Shown: positions 7,509 to 12,743 of the stretch, piece by piece
Layout of the letters: the number at the start of each line of letters is the position of its first letter
Numbering within the stretch: the first letter of the stretch is position 1
Assembly (NCBI GenBank): GCA_946479905.1
Contig: CAMLIA010000126.1
Span: 1 to 12,743, forward strand
Length of the DNA stretch: 12,743 nucleotides
Direction of reading: 5' to 3'
DNA from: an uncultured Frankiales bacterium
GTDB taxonomy: Bacteria > Actinomycetota > Actinomycetes > Mycobacteriales > SCTD01
The notes under the pieces: model-generated
Databases searched by the model: none
What the model was told of the DNA's origin: nothing
Seen by the model: only the letters and a program-made list of their open reading frames with translations
Translations under genes and position numbers: made by a program

Positions 7509-7561
7509 GGCACTTCGGCGCGCTGCCCGCGGGAGTTGTCCACACCCCCGCCGCACCGGCG

Positions 7562-9634
7562 TCAGCCCTGGTGCGGAGAGCGGGCCAGCCGCGACGGCCA
7601 CCAGACGCGGTCCCCGATCCGGAGCACCAGCGCCGGCACCAGCAGCGACCGCACCACCAGGGTGTCGAGCAGCACGCCGAACGCGACGGCGAACCCGATC
7701 TCGGCGAGGAAGACCAGCGGCAGCGTCGCGAGCGCCGCGAACGTCGCGGCCAGCACCACACCGGCGCTCGTGATGACGCCGCCGGTCACGGTCAGCCCGC
7801 GCAGCACGGCGGTGCGGGTGCCGTGCACCGCCGTCTCCTCGCGCACCCGCGTCATGAGGAAGATGTTGTAGTCGACCCCGAGCGCCACGAGGAACACGAA
7901 CACGAACAGGGGGAACGACGCGTCCGCCCCCGGGTAGCCGAACACGTGGTTGAAGACGATCGCGCAGGTCCCCAGCGTCGCGAAGTAGCTGAGCACCACC
8001 GTGGCGATGAGCAGCAGCGGGGCGATGACGGCGCGCAGCAGGACGGCCAGCACGATCGCGATGAGCACCAGGACGATCGGGATGATGACGCGGTTGTCCC
8101 GCTTGGACGCCTCGTGGATGTCGAGGTCGATCGCCGAGAAGCCGCCGACGAGGGCCTGCGGGCTCACGGCGTCGAGGTCGGTGCGCAGCTTCTTCACGAC
8201 GTCGGCGGCGCGCGACGACGTCCCCTCGACCGCCAGCGTCGCCTCGAGGAGGACCTTGCCGTCCTTGACGAGAGCGGGTCCGCCGGCGACCGGGCTACCG
8301 GTGTACGCCGTGACCGCGGCGACGTCCTTCTCCCCCGCCACGACGGCGCGCACCCGGTCCGCCACGGCCGCGGGCGCGACGATGTCGACCGGGGCGCCGG
8401 CACCGGCGGGGAAGTGCCGGCCGAGGTGCTCCTGACCGACGACCGACTCCGGTCTGCCGGTGAGCGCCTCGTTCTGCGGGATGCCGCCGCTCTTGAGCTG
8501 CGTGACCCCCAGCGCGAGCAGGACCAGCACCAGCAGGGTGGCCGCGCCCAGCGCGTTCGTGCGGCGGCCCACCCGGTCGGACAGGCGGGACCAGAACCCC
8601 TCGTGCACCGGGTCCTCGCCGTCCAGTCGCGGGATCCGCGGCCAGAACAGCCAGCGACCGAACAGCAGCATCGCGGGCAGCAGCACCAGCTGGGTGAGCA
8701 CCGCACAGCCGATGCCGATCGCCCCGACCGGCCCGAGGCCCTTGTTGCCCTCCAGCTCGCTGAACAGCATGCACAGCAGGGACAGGATCACCGTCGCACC
8801 CGAGGCCAGGATCGCGGGCGCCGCGGCCCGCCAGGCGACCTTCATGGCGTCCCAGCTGTGCTCGTGGCGGTGCAGCTCCTCGCGGTAGCGGGCGATGAGG
8901 AGCAGCGCGTAGTCGGTCGCCGCGCCGAAGGTGAGGACCGGCAGGATGCCCGCGCTCTGCCCGTTCACGACCAGGGTCCCGCTCTTCGCGAGCAGGTAGA
9001 GGATGCCGGTCGCGACGACGTAGGCGATGGCTGCGCCGATGACGGGCAGCAGCCACAGCACCGGGCTGCGGTAGACCACGAGCAGGATCACGATGACGAT
9101 GCCGAAGGTGACGAGCAGCAGCGACCCGTTGATGGACTGGAACACCTCGAACAGGTCCGCCTGGGTGCCGCCGAGCCCGGTCACGTAGACCGACAGGCCC
9201 GCGGGCTTCCCGGGGCGCTTCAGCAGGGTCCGGAGCGCCTTGACGTTGCGGACGAACACCTTCGAGTCGTCGCCGTCGAGGGGCACGACCACCTGCAGCG
9301 CCTTGCCGTCGCGGGCCCGGACCGGTGGCGTGGGCTGGCCGTCCAGCCACCCGCTGCTCTTGCGGATCTGGGTGAGGTCGTCGACGGCGCGGGCGAGATC
9401 CGCCGCGGTCGTCCCGGTCGCCCGCTCGTACAGGATCACCGTGGGGACGGTGTTCTCCGGGACGAAGGCGCCGCGGGCGCTCAGCGTCCGTGTCGACTCG
9501 GCGGTCTTGGACAGGAACGAGGCGTTGCTGTTCTTCTCCTCGTCGGCGAGCTTGCCGGACAGCGGCCCGAACACCCCACCGGCGACGAAGAGGAAGACGA
9601 GGACGACGGCGAGGGAGCGGGGCCAGGCTCTCAT
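7562..9634 (-). CDS. MMPL family (RND superfamily) membrane transporter
   Basis: A 690-residue inner-membrane protein in the usual size range of short MMPL/YdfJ-like exporters. A first helix at about 5-22 (RSLAVVLVFLFVAGGVF) is followed by a large extracytoplasmic porter domain, a bundle of five helices, a second porter domain (about 380-510) and five more helices. The proton-relay Asp-Tyr pairs of this family are present in both halves: GAATDYALLLIARYREE (Asp241-Tyr242) and GVDYNIFLMTRVREE (Asp588-Tyr589). The C-terminus is short, without the long cytoplasmic tail of some mycobacterial MmpLs. The family exports lipids, glycolipids or drugs by proton antiport; the substrate here cannot be read from sequence. 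ATG 9634 is chosen because TAGGTT lies 7 nt upstream; a TTG at 9643 is less likely. It is first in a minus-strand series with the pseudokinase and permease-GGDEF-EAL genes, divergent from lipB. Confidence 0.92.
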   Translation of the reverse strand: MRAWPRSLAVVLVFLFVAGGVFGPLSGKLADEEKNSNASFLSKTAESTRTLSARGAFVPENTVPTVILYERATGTTAADLARAVDDLTQIRKSSGWLDGQPTPPVRARDGKALQVVVPLDGDDSKVFVRNVKALRTLLKRPGKPAGLSVYVTGLGGTQADLFEVFQSINGSLLLVTFGIVIVILLVVYRSPVLWLLPVIGAAIAYVVATGILYLLAKSGTLVVNGQSAGILPVLTFGAATDYALLLIARYREELHRHEHSWDAMKVAWRAAAPAILASGATVILSLLCMLFSELEGNKGLGPVGAIGIGCAVLTQLVLLPAMLLFGRWLFWPRIPRLDGEDPVHEGFWSRLSDRVGRRTNALGAATLLVLVLLALGVTQLKSGGIPQNEALTGRPESVVGQEHLGRHFPAGAGAPVDIVAPAAVADRVRAVVAGEKDVAAVTAYTGSPVAGGPALVKDGKVLLEATLAVEGTSSRAADVVKKLRTDLDAVSPQALVGGFSAIDLDIHEASKRDNRVIIPIVLVLIAIVLAVLLRAVIAPLLLIATVVLSYFATLGTCAIVFNHVFGYPGADASFPLFVFVFLVALGVDYNIFLMTRVREETAVHGTRTAVLRGLTVTGGVITSAGVVLAATFAALATLPLVFLAEIGFAVAFGVLLDTLVVRSLLVPALVLRIGDRVWWPSRLARSPHQG

Positions 9635-9641
9635 GGCACGC

Positions 9642-9647
9642 AACCTA
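9642..9647 (-). promoter_or_regulatory. Putative -10 box of a leaderless promoter for the MMPL gene
   Basis: On the minus strand TAGGTT ends 7 nt before ATG 9634, with no SD between. It faces away from the lipB box; the two -10 elements are 12 bp apart, so the promoters would overlap and could compete. Confidence 0.55.
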
Positions 9648-9659
9648 TCTGTGGCGACG

Positions 9660-9665
9660 TAGGCT
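9660..9665 (+). promoter_or_regulatory. Putative -10 box of a leaderless promoter for lipB
   Basis: TAGGCT ends 6 nt before the GTG at 9672, so position +1 would be the G of the start codon. There is no SD upstream of this GTG. This spacing supports GTG 9672 as the start. Confidence 0.55.
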
Positions 9666-9671
9666 GGCCCG

Positions 9672-10289
9672 GTGGAGATCCGTCGCCTCGGTCACGTCCC
9701 GTACGACGACGGCTGGGCCCTGCAGCAGCGGCTCCACCAGGCGGTGGCCGACGGCACCCACGGCGACGTCGTGCTGCTGCTGGAGCACGAGCCCGTCTAC
9801 ACGGCCGGCAAGCGGACCGAGCCGTGGGAGCGGCCGGTCGACGGCTCGCGGGTGGTCGACGTGGACCGCGGCGGGAAGATCACCTGGCACGGCCCGGGGC
9901 AGATCACCGGCTACCCGATCCTGCGGCTCGCCGACCCGGTCGACGTGGTGGCCTACGTCCGCCGGCTCGAGCAGGTCCTCATCGACACCTGTGCCGACCT
10001 GGGCCTGCCGACGGGACGCGTCGAGGGTCGCTCCGGGGTGTGGACGCCCGACGGCGCGCGCAAGGTCGGAGCGATCGGCATCCGGGTGGCCCGGGGCGTC
10101 ACCATGCACGGCTTCGCGCTGAACTGCGACAACAGCCTGGCGCCGTACGACGCGGTCGTGGCCTGCGGCATCACCGATGCCGGCGTCACCACGCTGTCCG
10201 CCGAGCTCGGCCGCGACGTCACGGTGGACGAGGTCCTGCCGCTGCTCGAGCGGCACCTGCCGGCACTGGTGGGCACCGCGGCTCTCTAG
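9672..10289 (+). CDS. lipB: Lipoyl(octanoyl) transferase LipB
   Basis: A 205-residue cytosolic enzyme that moves octanoate from octanoyl-ACP to the lipoyl-domain lysine of E2 and related proteins, the first step of lipoate synthesis; LipA acts next. Family blocks are intact: [33 protein letters not shown] (substrate pocket), Lys131 in [17 protein letters not shown], and the nucleophile Cys165 in [13 protein letters not shown]. The Cys/Lys pair is the catalytic dyad known from M. tuberculosis LipB. Length is normal for actinobacteria. GTG start, apparently leaderless. It is followed after 11 nt by the dienelactone hydrolase gene rather than by lipA, which lies 2.2 kb downstream on the same strand. 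Confidence 0.97.
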   Translation: MEIRRLGHVPYDDGWALQQRLHQAVADGTHGDVVLLLEHEPVYTAGKRTEPWERPVDGSRVVDVDRGGKITWHGPGQITGYPILRLADPVDVVAYVRRLEQVLIDTCADLGLPTGRVEGRSGVWTPDGARKVGAIGIRVARGVTMHGFALNCDNSLAPYDAVVACGITDAGVTTLSAELGRDVTVDEVLPLLERHLPALVGTAAL

Positions 10290-10292
10290 AGT
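10287..10292 (+). promoter_or_regulatory. Putative -10 box before the dienelactone hydrolase gene
   Basis: TAGAGT begins with the TAG stop codon of lipB and ends 8 nt before ATG 10301. The short gap holds no SD. The spacing is one or two bases longer than ideal for a strictly leaderless mRNA, so readthrough from lipB remains possible. Confidence 0.35.
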
Positions 10293-10300
10293 CGCGGCTC

Positions 10301-11032
10301 ATGAGCAGACTCGCGGGCTGGGACGAGAGCGTCTTCACGGCGGAGGGCCGCGGCTACCCGGTGTTCCGCAAGGGCCGCGGACCCGGGGTCATCGTCATCC
10401 ACGAGATCCCCGGCATCACCCCGAAGGTGCAGGCCTTCGCCGAGGAGGTCGTCGACGCCGGCTTCACCGTGGTCATGCCGTCGCTGTTCGGCACGCCGGG
10501 CGGCGAGCACTCGACCCAGGCGATCCTGTCGACGCTGGTGAAGGTCTGCGTCTCCAAGGAGTTCGTGGCCATGGCGACGAACCAGACCAGCCCCATCGCG
10601 ACGTGGACCCGCGCTCTCGCCAGGGAGCTCCACGAGGAGCTCGGTGGTCCCGGCGTGGGTGCGCTGGGCATGTGCTTCACCGGGGGGTTCGCCCTGGCGA
10701 TGATGGTCGACGGGCACGTCGCCGCGCCCGTGCTGAGCCAGCCGTCCGTGCCGTTCCCGGTGACGAAGCGGCTCGCCGCCGACCTGAACCTGTCGCCGGC
10801 CGACCTCACTGCGGTCAAGGAGCGGGTGGACGCGGGCTGCCCGGTGCTCGGGCTGCGGTACAAGGGCGACAAGGCGGTCGGCACCCGCTTCGAGACGCTG
10901 CGCCGCGAGCTCGGTGACGGGTTCCTCGCCGTCGAGCTCGAGGGCAGGGGGCACTCCGTCGTCACCGAGCACCGCGACGAGGCGACCGTCCAGCGCGTGA
11001 TCGCCTTCTTCCAGGACCGCCTTCAGACCTGA
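10301..11032 (+). CDS. Dienelactone hydrolase family protein
   Basis: A 243-residue soluble alpha/beta hydrolase of the dienelactone hydrolase family. The elements of the Cys-Asp-His triad are visible: the nucleophile elbow GMCFTGG (Cys125), Asp190 in YKGDKAVG and His217 in GRGHSVV. Glu35 in HEIPG matches the Glu that hydrogen-bonds the Cys in characterised enzymes. An insertion-like stretch (about 70-115, between GTPGGEHS and LHEELG) is longer than in the classic chlorocatechol enzyme. Nothing nearby suggests chloroaromatic breakdown, so a general carboxylester or lactone hydrolase role is more likely. The start ATG gives a standard N-terminus; the open frame continues far upstream through unrelated genes and was ignored there. 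It is convergent with the LLM oxidoreductase gene across a palindromic gap. Confidence 0.88.
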   Translation: MSRLAGWDESVFTAEGRGYPVFRKGRGPGVIVIHEIPGITPKVQAFAEEVVDAGFTVVMPSLFGTPGGEHSTQAILSTLVKVCVSKEFVAMATNQTSPIATWTRALARELHEELGGPGVGALGMCFTGGFALAMMVDGHVAAPVLSQPSVPFPVTKRLAADLNLSPADLTAVKERVDAGCPVLGLRYKGDKAVGTRFETLRRELGDGFLAVELEGRGHSVVTEHRDEATVQRVIAFFQDRLQT

Positions 11033-11036
11033 CCCC

Positions 11037-11137
11037 ACTTCCCTGATCTCACGTGCGCCTGAGGCCCGGCAGCTCGGCCTCCTCAGGCTCGCGGAAGGAG
11101 GGTGGCGGCCCTCGGGTGCACGCGGAATCAGGGAAGT
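11037..11137. terminator. Long imperfect palindrome between convergent genes, probable two-way terminator
   Basis: ACTTCCCTGAT (11037-11047) is perfectly complementary to ATCAGGGAAGT (11127-11137). Pairing continues inward to 11064/11110, giving a stem of 28 positions with two mismatches and three G-U pairs. Inside, GCCTGAGG (11057-11064) can instead pair perfectly with CCTCAGGC (11081-11088), a competing hairpin. It starts 4 nt after the dienelactone hydrolase stop and reaches the first base of the LLM gene's stop codon on the other strand. No T-tract follows on either strand. Confidence 0.6.
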
Positions 11138-12036
11138 CAGAGCTGAGGGAGGACCTCGCCGGCGATGAGGTCGAGGTGGTCGAGGTCGGACAGGTCCAGC
11201 ACCTGCAGGTAGAGCCGGGTCGCGCCGGCCTGGGCGAACCCGGCGATCTTCTCCACGACCTCCGTCGGCGTCCCGGCGAGCCCCTCGTCGCGGATCTTGG
11301 CCGGGTCGCGGCCGATCGCCTCGGCCCGCCGCGCCACCTCGGCGTCGTCGGCGCCGACGCAGACGACCTGCGCGGCGGAGTAGACCAGCTCCCGCTGCGC
11401 CACGGCACGCACCCGGTCGAAGGCGGCCACGGTGTCGGCCAGCCCGTGGAAGGGCACGTTGAACTCGTCGGCGTAGGTCGCCGCCAGCCGCGGGGTCCGC
11501 TTGGCTCCGAAACCGCCGATGATGATCGGCAGCCGCGCCTGGGCGGGCTTGACGAGTGCCGGGTTGTCGGTGAGCTGGTAGTGCTTGCCCGCGAAGGAGT
11601 AGGGACCGTCGGAGGCCCACAGCCCGGTGAGGACCTGGAGCTGCTCCTCGAAGCGCTCGAACCGCTCCCCCAGCGACGGGAACGGGATGCCGAACGCGGT
11701 GTGCTCCCCGTCGTACCAGCCCGTCCCGAGGCCGAGCTCGACCCGTCCGCCGGACATCTGGTCCACCTGCGCGACCGCGACCGCGAGCACGCCGGGCAGC
11801 CGGAAGGTGCCGGCCGTGACCAGGGTCCCGAGCCGGATGCGGGACGTCTCCCGGGCGAGGCCCGCCAGCGTGATCCAGGCGTCGGTCGGCCCGGGCTGCC
11901 CGCTCACGCCCATCGACAGGTAGTGGTCGCTGCGGAAGAACGCGTCGAAGCCGCACTCCTCCGTCCGCTTCGCGACAGCCAGCAGCTCGTCGTACGTTGC
12001 CCCCTGCTGGGGCTCGGTGAAGATGCGCAGGTCCAC
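11137..12036 (-). CDS. LLM class F420-dependent oxidoreductase (TIGR03560/Rv1855c-like)
   Basis: A 299-residue luciferase-like monooxygenase-superfamily TIM barrel. Visible family features: SDHYL (36-40), [13 protein letters not shown] (about 70-81) at the cofactor face, [11 protein letters not shown] (102-112), [13 protein letters not shown], and [21 protein letters not shown]. The pattern matches the Rv1855c-type probable F420-dependent oxidoreductases of actinobacteria; FMN use cannot be excluded and the substrate is unknown. The GTG at 12036 lies 4 nt after the DUF1877 stop and is preceded by AGGGAG at 7-nt spacing, so the two genes form a tight operon with DUF1877 first. Confidence 0.88.
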   Translation of the reverse strand: MDLRIFTEPQQGATYDELLAVAKRTEECGFDAFFRSDHYLSMGVSGQPGPTDAWITLAGLARETSRIRLGTLVTAGTFRLPGVLAVAVAQVDQMSGGRVELGLGTGWYDGEHTAFGIPFPSLGERFERFEEQLQVLTGLWASDGPYSFAGKHYQLTDNPALVKPAQARLPIIIGGFGAKRTPRLAATYADEFNVPFHGLADTVAAFDRVRAVAQRELVYSAAQVVCVGADDAEVARRAEAIGRDPAKIRDEGLAGTPTEVVEKIAGFAQAGATRLYLQVLDLSDLDHLDLIAGEVLPQL

Positions 12037-12040
12037 GGGG

Positions 12041-12502
12041 CTACTCCCTGTCGAGGGTGATGAGGACGGCCTGGCCGGCCGCGGCGGCCTCGGTGAACAG
12101 AGCGACCAGGCGCTGGTACGCCGGCAGCAGCAGCGTCGTGAGGACGTCCGGCTGCTCCCACGCGGACTCCGGGTAGGCCTCGGCCTGCTTCATCGCCCGG
12201 TGGGTGAAGCGGGGCACCAGCTCCTCGGCGGCCGGCAGCGCCGCGGCGACCGCCTTGACGTCGGCCGGCGACACGAAGCGGATCGGCTCGTAGGTGGAGG
12301 GGTCGCCGATCGGGGTCCCGCCGAGCACCGCGTCGTACAGCGGTGGCGACCCACCCCAGGCGGAGCCGTTGAGCAGCACGTGGATCCCGTGCCAGGCGGT
12401 GCCGAGGTCGAGGGGCTCGCCGTCGGCGAACCACAGCGCCGCGACGTCCGGGTCGCGCTCGAGGGCGTCGAGATCGGAGACGGGCATGTAGAGCATGCGC
12501 AC
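12041..12502 (-). CDS. DUF1877 family protein (YfbM-like)
   Basis: A 153-residue small soluble protein. Family features: an N-terminal [12 protein letters not shown], then [14 protein letters not shown] (residues 32-45), [13 protein letters not shown], and [19 protein letters not shown], the typical central block. The C-terminal helical part ends in an AVLITLDRE strand. Members have no assigned biochemical function. The GTG at 12502 is preferred because TAGGGT ends 6 nt upstream, the leaderless arrangement; ATG at 12496 (two residues shorter) and ATG at 12487 are possible. It is first of a two-gene operon with the LLM oxidoreductase and divergent from lipA with only 18 bp between start codons. 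Confidence 0.82.
   Translation of the reverse strand: MRMLYMPVSDLDALERDPDVAALWFADGEPLDLGTAWHGIHVLLNGSAWGGSPPLYDAVLGGTPIGDPSTYEPIRFVSPADVKAVAAALPAAEELVPRFTHRAMKQAEAYPESAWEQPDVLTTLLLPAYQRLVALFTEAAAAGQAVLITLDRE
12044..12049 (-). promoter_or_regulatory. Ribosome binding site of the LLM oxidoreductase gene
   Basis: On the minus strand AGGGAG lies 7 nt before GTG 12036, inside the last codons of the DUF1877 gene. It confirms the GTG start and suggests coupled translation. Confidence 0.65.
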
Positions 12503-12507
12503 GCCGT

Positions 12508-12513
12508 TACCCT
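12508..12513 (+). promoter_or_regulatory. Putative -10 box of a leaderless promoter for lipA
   Basis: TACCCT ends 7 nt before the lipA ATG at 12521. It overlaps five of six bases with the opposite-strand -10 box of the DUF1877 gene. No SD of consensus quality lies between it and the ATG. Confidence 0.55.
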
Positions 12514-12514
12514 A
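12509..12514 (-). promoter_or_regulatory. Putative -10 box of a leaderless promoter for the DUF1877-LLM operon
   Basis: On the minus strand TAGGGT ends 6 nt before GTG 12502, which would then be the +1 base. With the lipA box it forms TACCCTA (12508-12514), in which both strands read TANNNT. Confidence 0.55.
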
Positions 12515-12520
12515 TGCAGG

Positions 12521-12743
12521 ATGACGATCGCGCCGGACGGACGGAAGCTGCTGCGCCTCGAGGTGCGCAACAGCGAGACGCCGATCGAGCGCAAGCCGGA
12601 GTGGATCCGCACCCGGGCCGTGATGGGTCCGGAGTACACCGAGCTCAAGGGCCTGGTGCAGCGCGAGGGCCTGCACACCGTCTGCGAAGAGGCCGCCTGC
12701 CCCAACATCTACGAGTGCTGGGAGGACCGCGAGGCGACCTTCC
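12521..12743 (+). CDS. lipA: Lipoyl synthase LipA, 3' end outside the window
   Basis: Radical-SAM enzyme that inserts two sulfurs into octanoyl-E2 made by LipB. Only 74 codons are visible. The N-terminal region reads [19 protein letters not shown] and ends in the highly conserved block [20 protein letters not shown]. This holds the CX4CX5C ligands (Cys55, Cys60, Cys66) of the auxiliary [4Fe-4S] cluster that donates sulfur. The CX3CX2C SAM-cluster motif should follow just past the window edge and cannot be confirmed. The usual Gly before the second Cys is Ala here, a minor change. The ATG at 12521 agrees with the family length and with the -10 box 7 nt upstream. The gene runs in the same direction as lipB. 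Confidence 0.96.
   Translation, partial: MTIAPDGRKLLRLEVRNSETPIERKPEWIRTRAVMGPEYTELKGLVQREGLHTVCEEAACPNIYECWEDREATF

Noticed and set aside
7496..7543. GTG 7543 as start of the pseudokinase gene
   Set aside because: It adds 16 residues ahead of the kinase fold, has no well-spaced SD, and ignores the TANNNT box positioned for ATG 7495. It remains a possible but weaker choice.
2950..9634. Cassette as a recently acquired mobile island
   Set aside because: No integrase, transposase, tRNA, direct repeat or clear base-composition change was seen at either border; the borders are a coding overlap and a shared promoter region.
5777..11032. A 1,751-codon open frame on the plus strand
   Set aside because: It runs antisense through the pseudokinase and MMPL genes and out of frame through lipB, with low-complexity Arg/Pro/Gly/Asp-rich translation. 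Only its last 243 codons (from ATG 10301) match a real family, dienelactone hydrolase.
10301..11032. Dienelactone hydrolase and the MDMPI-family gene as parts of an aromatic degradation pathway
   Set aside because: The two genes are 8 kb apart with no ring-cleaving dioxygenase, muconate cycloisomerase or regulator nearby; both families are broad and usually of unknown substrate.
10286..11956. A 556-codon minus-strand frame covering the dienelactone hydrolase and part of the LLM gene
   Set aside because: Out of frame with the clear LLM oxidoreductase and antisense to the hydrolase; the translation is repetitive Arg/Gly/Ala.

Overview
The window is very GC-rich, densely coded chromosomal DNA from an actinobacterium. 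Support for this: codon third positions are almost all G or C; there is a mycothiol-type maleylpyruvate isomerase family protein and an F420-type luciferase-like oxidoreductase; the E2 linker is Ala/Pro/Glu-rich; and many genes carry a TANNNT box 6-8 nt before the start codon, as in actinobacterial leaderless mRNAs. No RNA gene, insertion sequence, phage gene or CRISPR array was seen, and no gap between genes exceeds about 105 bp. The genus cannot be named from this alone.

Layout. (1) 1-2976, plus strand: 3' part of the lipoylated E2 gene (sucB/dlaT type), a DinB-fold maleylpyruvate isomerase family gene overlapping it by one base, and a TIGR01777-type NAD(P)-dependent epimerase-like gene. 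(2) 9634-2950, minus strand: an MMPL (RND superfamily) transporter, a membrane-anchored pseudokinase, and a 1,063-residue fusion of a complete APC-type amino-acid permease to HAMP, GGDEF and EAL domains. The fusion gene's 3' end overlaps the epimerase gene tail-to-tail by 27 bp. (3) 9672-11032, plus strand: lipB (octanoyltransferase) and a dienelactone-hydrolase family gene. (4) 12502-11137, minus strand: a DUF1877 gene followed by an LLM-class F420-dependent oxidoreductase. (5) 12521 to the window end, plus strand: lipA (lipoyl synthase), cut by the window edge.

The backbone is the actinobacterial lipoate locus: E2, epimerase, lipB, lipA, the order seen in Mycobacterium tuberculosis (dlaT-Rv2216-lipB-lipA). 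LipB transfers octanoate, LipA inserts sulfur, and the E2 lipoyl domain is the acceptor. Relative to that order two blocks are interposed: the signalling/transport cassette between epimerase and lipB, and the DLH/LLM/DUF1877 genes between lipB and lipA.

The most unusual item is the permease-HAMP-GGDEF-EAL fusion. Its c-di-GMP synthase signature (GGDEF), inhibitory I-site (RxxD) and the EAL phosphodiesterase residues all look intact, so it reads as a possible transporter-type receptor that converts solute binding or transport into c-di-GMP changes. The second notable item is the lipA/DUF1877 divergent promoter, where one symmetrical seven-base sequence (TACCCTA) supplies the -10 box on both strands.
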